Assembly: GCF_900130065.1 (NCBI RefSeq)
Contig: NZ_FQXV01000001.1
Span: 278,572-342,571 of the forward strand
Source of the DNA: Sporobacter termitidis DSM 10068
Lineage (GTDB): Bacteria; Bacillota; Clostridia; Oscillospirales; Oscillospiraceae
DNA: 64,000 bases
Reading direction: 5' to 3'
Below the pieces are notes generated by a model that was not told where the DNA came from, did no database searches, and saw only the letters and a list, made by a program, of their open reading frames with translations. Below, piece after piece: positions 33,543-42,155 of the stretch (position 1 is the first letter of the stretch; the number at the start of each line of letters is the position of its first letter). Position numbers and translations under genes: made by a program.

Positions 33543-35021
33543 TTAATATTTGCCAAAATCGTCATGACTTAAAGAAATGCTTAATTTTGCATCGGTCATA
33601 AATTTCTGCTCTTTAGCTGCCGGTGATTCTTTGTTTATTGAAGCATTATTTTGCTTTACTTTAAACGTATCAATCATTTCTTTCAGCTGTTCGGCCTGGC
33701 TGGATAATTCTTCGCTGGCTGCGGCGCCTTCCTCAGACGTCGCCGCCGTGTTCTGCACGACCTGCGACACTTGGGCGATCCCCTGATTAATCTGCTCAAT
33801 AGCAGAAGTCTGCGCATTGGACGCGATGGCTATGGACGCCACGAGATCGGCAGCGTTTGTAACCTCGTCTACGATTCTGTTGAGCGCAAGGGCCGTTTCA
33901 TTGGCAATTCGCGTGCCGGCTTCAACCTTCCGGACGGAGCCTTCTATCAGCTCCGTTGTTTCCTTCGCAGCCTGCGCAGACCGCGCCGCCAGATTTCTGA
34001 CCTCCTCGGCCACGACGGCAAACCCCTTGCCGTGCTGTCCGGCTCTTGCCGCCTCTACCGCGGCGTTCAACGCCAAAATATTCGTTTGGAAGGCGATATC
34101 GTCTATCACCTTTATAATTTTGCCGATGCTGCTCGACGCCGAATTGATTTGATCCATCGCATCGAGCATTTCTCTCATTTGCCTATTGCCTGTCTCCGCG
34201 TCTGATTTTGCGCTTTGAGCAAGCTCGTTGGCTTTTTGAGAGTTATCTGCATTTTGTGCGGTCTGGGCCGCCACCTCTTCCAGCGCCGCCGTCAGTTCTT
34301 CAACAGAGCTGCTCTGCTCTGTTGCCCCCTGCGACAGAACAACACTGGAATCAGATACAAGATTTGCCCCGGATGCAACCTGATCGGCCGCCAATAAAAT
34401 GCTGAATACTAAATTATGATATTTGTTAACCAATTCAGATAAGGCTTTTCCCATCGTATCATTTTCGGACCTGACATTTACTTTGGTAGTCAAATCCCCG
34501 CCGGCGATCCTTTGTGTCGCGGCAGCCTGTTCATATGTACTTTCTATAACCGTGTTCAGCGAGCTTGCCAAGACGCCGATCTCGTCTTTTCTGGACATGA
34601 TTTCTCTGTCTTTCTGAGTTATTATCTTCTCAACCTCAAGATCGCCAACAGCAAGCATTTTTGTAAATTCGGCAAATAATTTCATCGGGCGTCCAATAAG
34701 CCGGCTTATATGGACTCCCAGCACAACGGAAATAACGATTGATATAACGACAATCCCAATCATCGCATAAATAACTGTCGTAGATTTGTCGCTGTCATTA
34801 TTCACTTTTTCCGTCGTCACTGTTGCGGAGGTCGTACTGTCGCTGCCCGCATCCGCCGCAGCCGCCGTTTGGTAATTGTCGTACAGATACTGTTCATGCT
34901 CAGCTAAAATCGATAGATTTACAACACCAATAACACCGATGATTAAAACCAGCAAGGTCGTGATAAGGAAACTGATCAGGAGCTTATTTGAGATTTTGAG
35001 ATTACCGAACCACTTTTTCAT
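33543..35021 (-). CDS. Methyl-accepting chemotaxis protein with a very short extracellular domain
   Basis: 492 residues. TM1 is about 13-37, TM2 about 82-103, leaving only some 44 extracellular residues (Ala/Ser/Thr-rich [20 protein letters not shown]). The usual 4-helix-bundle sensor has about 130-150, so a large internal deletion is likely. Cytoplasmic HAMP (104-160), then a long coiled coil with the MCP hairpin tip [20 protein letters not shown] and [16 protein letters not shown], which bind CheA/CheW. It is transcribed from a sigma-D promoter at 35104-35130. What it senses, perhaps through the membrane or HAMP, cannot be told. No pentapeptide CheR tether is visible at the C-terminus. Confidence 0.92.
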   Translation of the reverse strand: MKKWFGNLKISNKLLISFLITTLLVLIIGVIGVVNLSILAEHEQYLYDNYQTAAAADAGSDSTTSATVTTEKVNNDSDKSTTVIYAMIGIVVISIVISVVLGVHISRLIGRPMKLFAEFTKMLAVGDLEVEKIITQKDREIMSRKDEIGVLASSLNTVIESTYEQAAATQRIAGGDLTTKVNVRSENDTMGKALSELVNKYHNLVFSILLAADQVASGANLVSDSSVVLSQGATEQSSSVEELTAALEEVAAQTAQNADNSQKANELAQSAKSDAETGNRQMREMLDAMDQINSASSSIGKIIKVIDDIAFQTNILALNAAVEAARAGQHGKGFAVVAEEVRNLAARSAQAAKETTELIEGSVRKVEAGTRIANETALALNRIVDEVTNAADLVASIAIASNAQTSAIEQINQGIAQVSQVVQNTAATSEEGAAASEELSSQAEQLKEMIDTFKVKQNNASINKESPAAKEQKFMTDAKLSISLSHDDFGKY

Positions 35022-35297
35022 AAATCCAGGTACCTTTCTCTTTATGAGCTTTCGCTCTTTTTCACTCGCAATAAAGAATTCTCATTTTATTATCACTTAA
35101 AATATATCGGCAGGAATAGCACATGATTTACCTTTTTTCAGTTTTATTAATAGCTAAAAAACTCTTTTCTTCTTCAATAAAATTCATCAATATTTATTAA
35201 ACTTTATTAAATAATGCAGCAATAACCTCGGCAAGGCGCAATAAGCTGCACAAATAACAAGTATAAATGACAGCGGACAGGTTTTGCAGCTTTCCAG
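35022..35297. other. AT-rich region upstream of the chemoreceptor gene
   Basis: About 275 bp between the receptor start and the terminator of the next gene. It contains the sigma-D promoter at 35104-35130 and A/T-rich runs; no gene is evident. Confidence 0.5.
35104..35130 (-). promoter_or_regulatory. Sigma-D (flagellar/chemotaxis) promoter
   Basis: Minus strand: TAAA (35127-35130), a 15-nt spacer and GCCGATAT (35104-35111), an exact match to the Firmicutes sigma-D consensus. It lies about 75 bp before the chemoreceptor ATG and implies that the organism has a flagellar regulon. Confidence 0.9.
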
Positions 35298-35344
35298 CAG
35301 AAAAAGCAGCGGATTTTCGGGTCGAAAATCCGCTGCTTTTTCTG
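35298..35344 (-). terminator. Terminator of the DEAD-box helicase gene at 35356
   Basis: A stem of about 22 bp, its lower part AGCAGCGGATTTTCG (35305-35319) pairing with CGAAAATCCGCTGCT (35323-35337), continued by A/T pairs. It follows the helicase stop codon by 12 bp. Confidence 0.9.
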
Positions 35345-35355
35345 CCGTTTTTGAG

Positions 35356-37032
35356 TCAGCCCCTTTTTGCACTCTTGGGCGGCTTTGGACCGGTCTTTTT
35401 GCCGGGGCCTGCCAGTCTTTCCGTCTTGACAGGTTTCCCGCACATTTTGCAGCCTGCCATTGCGTTAACAATTTCATCACCCCGGCCCGCCGGGATTTCA
35501 ACCACGGTCTGCTCGGGAAAAACTTCGACTTTGCCGATATCGCTGACTAAAAGCGCCGTACGGTCGACAATTGCGCCGATGATATGATTTACCGCAGCGT
35601 GATGACTTGAACCGATATCGATCAGGATAGTCTCATAGGCGGCCAGTTTCCGTTTCGGCTTACCGGCAGTCTTCTCAACACTGGAGGATGATTCTTTATC
35701 CATTTTATCAGCGTGCGGTATGGCGGCGGACGCCATATCGCGCTCGAAATAGTGCTGCATTGCTGCCGCCGCAATCTGCTGATAGCTGAAGCCGCGCGCA
35801 CTGAGCTGCTCCGTAAGCTCTGAAAAGAAAGGCTTTACCTCGATTTGCAGCGCTTCTTCCATTGCGGAAATTATCTTGGCGCCGCTCACCTTTTTAATTT
35901 CGTCTGTCGTTGGCAGATCAAGCCGCGTTATCTTCGACTTTACTTCACGCGCTATATTCCGCATCGAAAAAACCTCGCGATTGCCGCTGCAAAGCGTGAT
36001 GGATCGGCCGGATTTGCCGGCACGCCCTGTGCGGCCGATGCGGTGCACATAATATTCGGAATTGGCGGGAATGTCAAAGTTGATCACCAAATCCACATCG
36101 CTGACATCGATGCCGCGGGCGGCAATATCCGTGGCGATCAGGATGGAGGTTCTGCCCTGCTTAAAGCCCTGCATGACAGAAGTCCGCTGAGACTGCTTGA
36201 TATCGCTGTGGATGCTCTCGACGCTGAAATTCCTGAAGGCCAACAGCTCGGCCAGCTCATCCACCATTTTCTTCGTATTGCAGAATATAATCGCTTTACC
36301 CGGCGCATGAAAATCCAGGAGGGCGACAAGCGCGTCTTTCTTCCTGTTATGCGGCACATCCAAATAATTCTGCTCGATCTCGGCAAGCGTCACCTGATCC
36401 TTATTGATCTCGATCATCTGCGGGTCCTTTTGGAACTCATGGGTGAGCTTTAAAATCGCGGGCGGCATCGTTGCGGAGAAAAGAACGGTCTGCCGGCTTT
36501 CCGGGGTATCCCTTAAAATCGTTTCGATGTCCTCTTTGAAGCCCATGTTCAGCATCTCGTCGGCCTCGTCGAGAATGACCATCTTCAGGTTGTTCAGCTT
36601 CAGGGTTTTGCGGCGCATATGATCCATGACACGTCCCGGCGTACCGACGACGATATTGGCCCGGCGCAGACGGATGCACTGCTTGTCGATCGCGGCGCCG
36701 CCGTATATCTCAACAGGACGGATGCCGGTTTTAAACCGCGCCACCTTGCGGATTTCATCTGCGGCCTGCATCGCCAGCTCCCGTGTCGGGCAGAGAATGA
36801 GCACCTGAATGGTCGCCTTCTCCTCGTGATTGTCGACTTTTTCAATCGCCGGGATTGCAAAGGCAACCGTTTTGCCCGTACCCGTCTGTGAGCGGGCAAT
36901 AACGTCGACACCCGTTCTGATGAGCGGTATGGCTTCGGACTGGATGGGTGTGGCAAAGTCGAAGCCCATCTCTCCAATGGCTCTTTCGATTTTGGGGGTA
37001 AGACTCAGCTGGGAAAATGGAATTTGTGTCAT
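35356..37032 (-). CDS. DEAD-box RNA helicase with C-terminal RNA-binding domain (DeaD/CsdA type)
   Basis: 558 residues from the ATG at 37032 with GAGG upstream. Motifs: TPIQ (Q motif), ARSQTGTGKT (I), VILDEADEMLNMGF (II), SATMP (III), HRIGRTGRAGKSG (VI). Beyond residue 370 is the DeaD dimer/linker region and a C-terminal domain (IDIGSSHHAAVNHIIGAIVD ... VFPEQTVVEIPAG) like the DbpA RNA-recognition module, then a basic tail. Such helicases act in ribosome assembly and cold adaptation. The leader contains a terminator-like hairpin (37048-37080), so expression may be attenuated. Confidence 0.93.
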   Translation of the reverse strand: MTQIPFSQLSLTPKIERAIGEMGFDFATPIQSEAIPLIRTGVDVIARSQTGTGKTVAFAIPAIEKVDNHEEKATIQVLILCPTRELAMQAADEIRKVARFKTGIRPVEIYGGAAIDKQCIRLRRANIVVGTPGRVMDHMRRKTLKLNNLKMVILDEADEMLNMGFKEDIETILRDTPESRQTVLFSATMPPAILKLTHEFQKDPQMIEINKDQVTLAEIEQNYLDVPHNRKKDALVALLDFHAPGKAIIFCNTKKMVDELAELLAFRNFSVESIHSDIKQSQRTSVMQGFKQGRTSILIATDIAARGIDVSDVDLVINFDIPANSEYYVHRIGRTGRAGKSGRSITLCSGNREVFSMRNIAREVKSKITRLDLPTTDEIKKVSGAKIISAMEEALQIEVKPFFSELTEQLSARGFSYQQIAAAAMQHYFERDMASAAIPHADKMDKESSSSVEKTAGKPKRKLAAYETILIDIGSSHHAAVNHIIGAIVDRTALLVSDIGKVEVFPEQTVVEIPAGRGDEIVNAMAGCKMCGKPVKTERLAGPGKKTGPKPPKSAKRG

Positions 37033-37047
37033 GGATTTCCTCAATTC

Positions 37048-37080
37048 TAAAAATAAAAAACGAGACAGAATGCCTCGTTT
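37048..37080 (-). terminator. Terminator-like attenuator in the leader of the DEAD-box helicase gene
   Basis: On the transcript AAACGAG, a 9-nt loop and CTCGTTT form a stem followed by TTTATTTTT, lying between the promoter (37113-37141) and the helicase start at 37032. A terminator in a leader is a typical sign of regulated read-through. Confidence 0.65.
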
Positions 37081-37112
37081 CGTTTAACGATTAATTTGTA
37101 CCACGATTTAAT

Positions 37113-37141
37113 AGTATAGCGATGAACCGGCATTTTGTCAA
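37113..37141 (-). promoter_or_regulatory. Promoter of the DEAD-box helicase gene at 35356-37032
   Basis: Minus strand: TTGACA (37136-37141), a 17-nt spacer and TATACT (37113-37118). The predicted leader is about 75 nt. Confidence 0.82.
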
Positions 37142-37277
37142 TGATTTCGAATTATATGCCTATCATCTCTGAAATTTAAAATAATAACCACCGAGGATGA
37201 ATTATTGTAAAACAATTGATCTTGCGGCATAATGCCTGTAATATGATACAGGGCGACGGAAACGGGTGGCAATCGAA

Positions 37278-37310
37278 AGCCTTTGAGGACGGAAAAATGT
37301 CTCAAAGGCT
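37278..37310 (-). terminator. Hairpin after the small gene at 37322
   Basis: AGCCTTTGAG (37278-37287) and CTCAAAGGCT (37301-37310) form a 10-bp perfect stem 12 bp behind the stop codon of the 53-residue gene; only a short T run follows. Confidence 0.6.
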
Positions 37311-37321
37311 CTATCAGCCTA

Positions 37322-37483
37322 TTACTCTTGCTTCAGATCATAAATTCTTTCTTTAATGAGCTGGTAGCCTTCCTTCCATTTTTTCGCCGCATATGTATCG
37401 CCCTTGGCGAGAGCCCTCGCATATCCGTCCTTATATGCATTGGACTTGCTGATAAGAAGTCTGATTATACGTTCATTCGACAT
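37322..37483 (-). CDS. Small hypothetical protein, 53 residues
   Basis: A short frame with an excellent ribosome site (AAGGAGG, eight nt before the ATG at 37483), a stop at 37322 and a terminator-like hairpin behind it. It starts MSNERIIRLLISKSNAYKDG and continues with YARALAKGDTYAAKKWKEGY, so it is a basic, largely helical protein without membrane segments. I know no family. Its isolation between two helicase-related genes says little; translation is supported by the signals around it. Confidence 0.65.
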   Translation of the reverse strand: MSNERIIRLLISKSNAYKDGYARALAKGDTYAAKKWKEGYQLIKERIYDLKQE

Positions 37484-37640
37484 TCAATGCTCCTCCTTAA
37501 GTTAACATAATTATTATAGCACAAGATGTTCGATTTTGCAAAAAAAGAAATGATCGCAGAAAAAACAAGGGTATTTCAGCCTTTTTAATCAAAAGAAGTA
37601 ACGAATTTACCCGTATCAAATAAATTCACCGAGGCAACGT

Positions 37641-38486
37641 ATGATAGAATTAGGTAAATTTCAAAAATTGAATGTCCAGCGGCTGACGCAATTCGGCGCA
37701 TACCTGAACATGAAGGATGAAAGTGACAGCGATGAGATACTGCTGCCTCAAAATCAAGTGACGCGGGAGGTGCAGATCGGTGATGAAATAACTGTCTTTG
37801 TCTACAAAGACTCCGAGGACAGAATCATCGCCACGGTCAAAGAACCTAAGCTGTCTCTTGGCGAGTTGGCCGTTTTGAAGGTGGTTGACATCTCAAAAAT
37901 CGGCGCCTTTTTAGATTGGGGACTGGAAAAAGATCTTTTTCTGCCCTTTAAAGAACAGGTAGGGACAATAAAAAAAGACGGCGAATATCTGGTAGCGCTG
38001 TATGTCGACAACAGCCAAAGGCTTTGCGCCACGATGAAGGTCTATAATCAGCTGAGCGCGATGTCTCCGTATAAGCAAAAGGATCGTGTACAGGGGATCG
38101 TCTACGGCATTAGCGACGAATGGGGTTGTTTCGTGGCTGTGGACAATAAGTATCACGGACTCATCCCTAATAAAGAGCTCTATGGGAAGCTTCAGATCGG
38201 CGACAAAATTGAGGCGAGAATCATCAAGGTGCGGCAGGACGGGAAGCTGGAGCTCAGCCTGCGGGAGCCCGCCTATAAAGAAATTGAGGGCGACGCGCGC
38301 AAAATATTCGAGAAATTGAAAGCCAAGGGGTTCCTGCCGCTTAATGACAGCAGTTCCCCCGAGAGAATCCAGTCCGAGCTGAACATGAGCAAAGGGGCCT
38401 TTAAGCGGGCGGTCGGGCGGCTTTTAAAGGAAGGCGCCATAAAAATCACCGGCGAGGGCATCGAGCCGGCGTGGAAATCAAAATAA
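37641..38486 (+). CDS. cvfB: CvfB-family S1-domain RNA-binding protein
   Basis: 281 residues; starts MIELGKFQKLNVQRLTQFGA after GAGGCAACGT. Three S1-like beta-barrels (about 1-65, 70-135, 145-215) are followed by a winged helix (about 225-281; SSPERIQSELNMSKGAFKRA). This is the CvfB/YitL architecture of Firmicutes, an RNA-binding regulator of virulence or stress genes in Staphylococcus. It lies 48 bp upstream of a DEAD-box helicase gene and is likely co-transcribed with it, which fits joint RNA remodelling. Confidence 0.9.
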   Translation: MIELGKFQKLNVQRLTQFGAYLNMKDESDSDEILLPQNQVTREVQIGDEITVFVYKDSEDRIIATVKEPKLSLGELAVLKVVDISKIGAFLDWGLEKDLFLPFKEQVGTIKKDGEYLVALYVDNSQRLCATMKVYNQLSAMSPYKQKDRVQGIVYGISDEWGCFVAVDNKYHGLIPNKELYGKLQIGDKIEARIIKVRQDGKLELSLREPAYKEIEGDARKIFEKLKAKGFLPLNDSSSPERIQSELNMSKGAFKRAVGRLLKEGAIKITGEGIEPAWKSK

Positions 38487-38534
38487 ATTCGCGTCATGAT
38501 AAGCCATATAAAGTCGAAAGGATCACTTATCACC

Positions 38535-39698
38535 ATGGATTTTGAAGCGTTGGGGCTTAGTAAAGATATTATCGCCGGACTTGCACTGCAGGGAATTGAC
38601 ACACCGACGGCTGTACAGGAGCTGGCAATTCCTGAAATTATTGAAAACAAGAATATTGTCATTCAATCGGAAACGGGCTCGGGAAAAACCTTGGCGTATC
38701 TGCTGCCCCTTTACGCGCGGCAAAAAACCATTGAGCCGGTGATGCAGGTTATCGTTGTCGTACCGACGCATGAGCTTGCCATGCAGGTTCATCATCAGGT
38801 CCAGACACTTTCAAAGAATTCCGGAATGCCGGTCAAATCAACGGTGATCTTCGGGGACGTCAACATCCGGTCTCAGATTGAAAAACTAAAAGAGAAGCCC
38901 CAGATCATCATCGGCACCGCCGGCAGATTGATTGAGCTGATACAATTAAGGAAGATTACCGCCCACACCATCGCAACCGTTGTGGTCGATGAAGCGGACC
39001 GAATGCTCGACATTAACAATATCGAGCGGGTCAAAACGATTTTGAAGGCCGTGATGCGCGATACTCAAATCATCATGGTCTCCGCCAGCATCCCTGACAA
39101 AACGCTGAAGCTGGCTGAGGAAATTGCCAAAAGCCCGGAAATCGTCAGGACGGGCAGAAAACTCGAGATACCGGAGAACATACGGCACCAATATATCGTC
39201 GTCGAGGCGCGGGACAAAGTCGATACGCTGCGCAAGCTTATGAATATCCTGGGCCCAAAGCGTGCCCTGGCGTTTATCAACAGCACCCTCGACATCGATA
39301 TTGCCACCGAAAAATTGAAGTATCACAAAATGAACGCGGCGAGCCTTCAGGGGCGAAGCTCAAAAGAGGATCGGCAGAGGGCGCTCGCCGGCATTGCCAG
39401 CGGCAAGCTGCGGCTGCTCGTCGCCACAGATATCGCGGCACGCGGTTTGCATATCGACGACGTGGAGATTGTCTTCAGCGTCAGCATGCCGGAGGACCCG
39501 CTGGATTACCTGCACCGCGCCGGAAGAACAGGCCGGGGCGGCGCCCCGGGGCTTTCAATCTCCATCGTGACGAAACAGGAAGTGCCGCTTATTACAAAAT
39601 ATCAAAACGCCTTTCACATCAGCATGACGAAAATACAGATGCATGAAGGGAAAATCGTTGAGAGCCGCGGCCGGACAGATAAGGAGCAATCGTGTTGA
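38535..39698 (+). CDS. DEAD-box RNA helicase
   Basis: 387 residues from the ATG at 38535 (AAAGGA 12 nt upstream; an ATG at 38496 would add 13 residues but has no ribosome site). Starts MDFEALGLSKDIIAGLALQG, then PTAVQ, QSETGSGKT (I), VVVDEADRMLD (II), motif III as SAS instead of SAT, and HRAGRTGRGG (VI). It has no C-terminal extension, so it is a minimal helicase, like CshB/YfmL types. Its stop overlaps the ywbE start, and cvfB is directly upstream: a small RNA-metabolism operon. Confidence 0.9.
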   Translation: MDFEALGLSKDIIAGLALQGIDTPTAVQELAIPEIIENKNIVIQSETGSGKTLAYLLPLYARQKTIEPVMQVIVVVPTHELAMQVHHQVQTLSKNSGMPVKSTVIFGDVNIRSQIEKLKEKPQIIIGTAGRLIELIQLRKITAHTIATVVVDEADRMLDINNIERVKTILKAVMRDTQIIMVSASIPDKTLKLAEEIAKSPEIVRTGRKLEIPENIRHQYIVVEARDKVDTLRKLMNILGPKRALAFINSTLDIDIATEKLKYHKMNAASLQGRSSKEDRQRALAGIASGKLRLLVATDIAARGLHIDDVEIVFSVSMPEDPLDYLHRAGRTGRGGAPGLSISIVTKQEVPLITKYQNAFHISMTKIQMHEGKIVESRGRTDKEQSC

Positions 39699-39895
39699 AC
39701 GGACAAAGAAGGGCAGACATCAAAATCGGCGCGCTCGTGGACATCGTGCTGAAGAAGGATCAGGCCACGGGCGCCCTGACGCGGGGGCATGTCAAACGCA
39801 TTCTGACAAACAGCCCAAACCATCCCCACGGCATCAAGGTAATGCTGGAAGAGGGCGATATGGTCGGCAGAGTCAAAGAAATATTGGACAGTTGA
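39692..39895 (+). CDS. ywbE: YwbE-family small protein
   Basis: 67 residues from a GTG at 39692, overlapping the helicase stop, with AAGGAG upstream. The sequence MLNGQRRADIKIGALVDIVL ... LTRGHVKRILTNSPNHPHGI and GRVKEIL is characteristic of the YwbE family (DUF2196), a predicted small beta-barrel of unknown role. Its coupling to an RNA helicase suggests a link to RNA. Confidence 0.88.
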   Translation: MLNGQRRADIKIGALVDIVLKKDQATGALTRGHVKRILTNSPNHPHGIKVMLEEGDMVGRVKEILDS

Positions 39896-39958
39896 CAGGG
39901 TTCTGTTTCGACATAAATTCGCGACGCATCACGACATGAATTGGAGATAGACAAGCCT

Positions 39959-42133
39959 ATGGCTAAAACATTGGTACTTACAGAAAAGCCGTCCGTCGGG
40001 CGTGATATTGCCAGGGTGCTCGGCTGCAATCAGAAGGGCGACGGCTGCCTGCTCGGCGACAGATATATCGTCACCTGGGCGCTGGGGCATCTGGTGACCC
40101 TGGCCGACCCCGAGGCTTACAACGAAAAATATAAATCCTGGAATATGGACGATCTCCCGATGCTGCCTGATAAAATGAAGCTTGTCGTGATGAACGAGAC
40201 GGCCAGGCAGTTCAAGGCGGTGCAGGCTCTCATGAAAAGAGGCGACATCGCGGAGCTTGTCATCGCCACCGACTCCGGGCGGGAGGGCGAGCTCGTCGCG
40301 CGCTGGATCATGCAAAAGGCGGGCTGGAACAAACCGGCGAAGCGCCTGTGGATTTCGTCGCAGACAGACAGGGCGATCAAAGAGGGCTTTTCGACCCTCC
40401 GGCCTGCCGCCGAATATGATAATCTCTATAAAAGCGCCCAGGCGCGAGCGGAAGCGGACTGGCTTGTGGGCCTCAACGTCACCCGCGCGCTGACCTGCAA
40501 ATTTAACGCGTCGCTGTCCGCCGGCCGCGTTCAGACGCCGACGCTGGCGCTGCTTGTTGAACGCGAGCAGGAAATCAAAAACTTCGAGCCCCGTGACTAT
40601 TGGACGGTGCAGCTTGCCGCCGGCGGCTTTACGGCCACCTGGCGCGACGCAAAGGGGCAATCGATGATCTTCGACCGGGCGAAGGCGGAAGCGATTGTTG
40701 CCGCCGTCTCCGGCGGCGAGGGTGTTTTGTCGGCGGTAACGCGGGAATATAAGCATCAGGCGCCGCCCGCCGCCTATGATTTAACGGAGCTGCAGCGCGA
40801 CGCCAACAAAAAATACGCTTACACCGCAAAGCAGACACTCTCCTATATGCAGAGCCTCTATGAAACACATAAGGCGCTGACCTATCCCCGGACGGACTCG
40901 CGCTACATCACCGACGACGTGGCCGCAACCCTTTTGGAAAGGCTCAAAAGCGTTGCCATCGGGGACTATAAGGAGCTCGCCCAGGAGCTTATACGAAAAC
41001 GCCCGCTCTCGACCAGGTACATCGTCAACAACGCCAAGGTCACGGACCATCACGCGATCATCCCCACCGACGAGCAGATCGACCTGTTCCGTCTTTCGCC
41101 GGAGGAGCGCAACATTTTCGACCTTGTCGTCCGCCGGTTTATTGCCGTGCTTTCGCCCGCGTTTGAATACGAGGAGACAAAAATAAAGCTCACCGCCGGT
41201 AAGCAGGATTTTTACGCAAAGGGTAAAATCGTTAAAACGGCCGGATGGAAAGCGGCCTACGGCAATCTTTTGGCCTCGGACGACGAAGACGGCGAGGAGG
41301 AGCGTGATCAGTCCCTGCCGCCGGTGCGGCAGGGCGACCGCGTAAAAATCACAGCGGCAAAGCTGATCGCCGGAAAGACGAAGCCACCCGCCCGCTACAA
41401 CGAGGCGACCCTTCTCACCGCCATGGAAAATCCGGCGCGCCATATGGAAAACAAAGAGCTGCGCGAGGTGCTCGAAACGACAAGCGGGCTCGGTACGCCC
41501 GCCACACGCGCCGAAATTATCGAAAAGCTCTTCTCGAGCTTTTACGCCGAGCGGCGGGGCAAGGAAATCGTCCCGACCTCAAAGGGCATACAGCTCGTGG
41601 GCATTGTCCCCGGGGAGCTGCGCTCGGCCGAGCTGACGGCAAAATGGGAGCAACGGCTTTCCCTGATCAGCAAAGGCAAGGCCCGGGATCAGGACTTCAT
41701 TGCGGACATGCGCGGTTATGCCGCTAAACTCGTGACGACCGTCAAGGCCAGCGACTTAAAATTTGTTCACGACAATGTCACTCGTGAAAAATGCCCCGAT
41801 TGCGGCAAATTCCTGCTGGACGTCAAGGGCAAAAAGGGAAAAATGCTCGTCTGCCCGGACCGGGAATGCGGCTATCGCAAAAGCGTCGTCATCGAGACAA
41901 ACGCCCGCTGCCCGAACTGTCACAAGAAACTTGAGATGCGCGGCGAGGGTGAAAACAGGATGTTCACCTGTATCTGCGGCCACAGGGAAAAGCTCAGCGA
42001 CTTCGAAAAGCGCAAAGCCGCGGCGGGCGCCAATAAAGCCGAGGTCAGAAAGTTTATGAACAATCAGCAGGATATCGAACCGGCAAATTCCGCGCTTGCC
42101 GAACAACTGGCAAAGTGGAAAGAAAATCAGTAA
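39959..42133 (+). CDS. topB: DNA topoisomerase III (type IA)
   Basis: 724 residues from the ATG at 39959; a TTG six codons upstream is less likely. The TOPRIM domain starts MAKTLVLTEKPSVGRDIARV and has DSGREGELVARWI. The catalytic tyrosine is in YPRTDSRYI. At the C-terminus (about 600-690) two pairs of CxxC knuckles form zinc ribbons (CPDCGKFLLD, CPDRECGYRKS, CPNCHKKLEMRG, CICG). The enzyme passes single strands and resolves recombination and replication intermediates. It is followed closely by the ABC-F gene. Confidence 0.95.
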   Translation: MAKTLVLTEKPSVGRDIARVLGCNQKGDGCLLGDRYIVTWALGHLVTLADPEAYNEKYKSWNMDDLPMLPDKMKLVVMNETARQFKAVQALMKRGDIAELVIATDSGREGELVARWIMQKAGWNKPAKRLWISSQTDRAIKEGFSTLRPAAEYDNLYKSAQARAEADWLVGLNVTRALTCKFNASLSAGRVQTPTLALLVEREQEIKNFEPRDYWTVQLAAGGFTATWRDAKGQSMIFDRAKAEAIVAAVSGGEGVLSAVTREYKHQAPPAAYDLTELQRDANKKYAYTAKQTLSYMQSLYETHKALTYPRTDSRYITDDVAATLLERLKSVAIGDYKELAQELIRKRPLSTRYIVNNAKVTDHHAIIPTDEQIDLFRLSPEERNIFDLVVRRFIAVLSPAFEYEETKIKLTAGKQDFYAKGKIVKTAGWKAAYGNLLASDDEDGEEERDQSLPPVRQGDRVKITAAKLIAGKTKPPARYNEATLLTAMENPARHMENKELREVLETTSGLGTPATRAEIIEKLFSSFYAERRGKEIVPTSKGIQLVGIVPGELRSAELTAKWEQRLSLISKGKARDQDFIADMRGYAAKLVTTVKASDLKFVHDNVTREKCPDCGKFLLDVKGKKGKMLVCPDRECGYRKSVVIETNARCPNCHKKLEMRGEGENRMFTCICGHREKLSDFEKRKAAAGANKAEVRKFMNNQQDIEPANSALAEQLAKWKENQ

Positions 42134-42155
42134 ATTTGACGAGGTTAAAGCGTTT

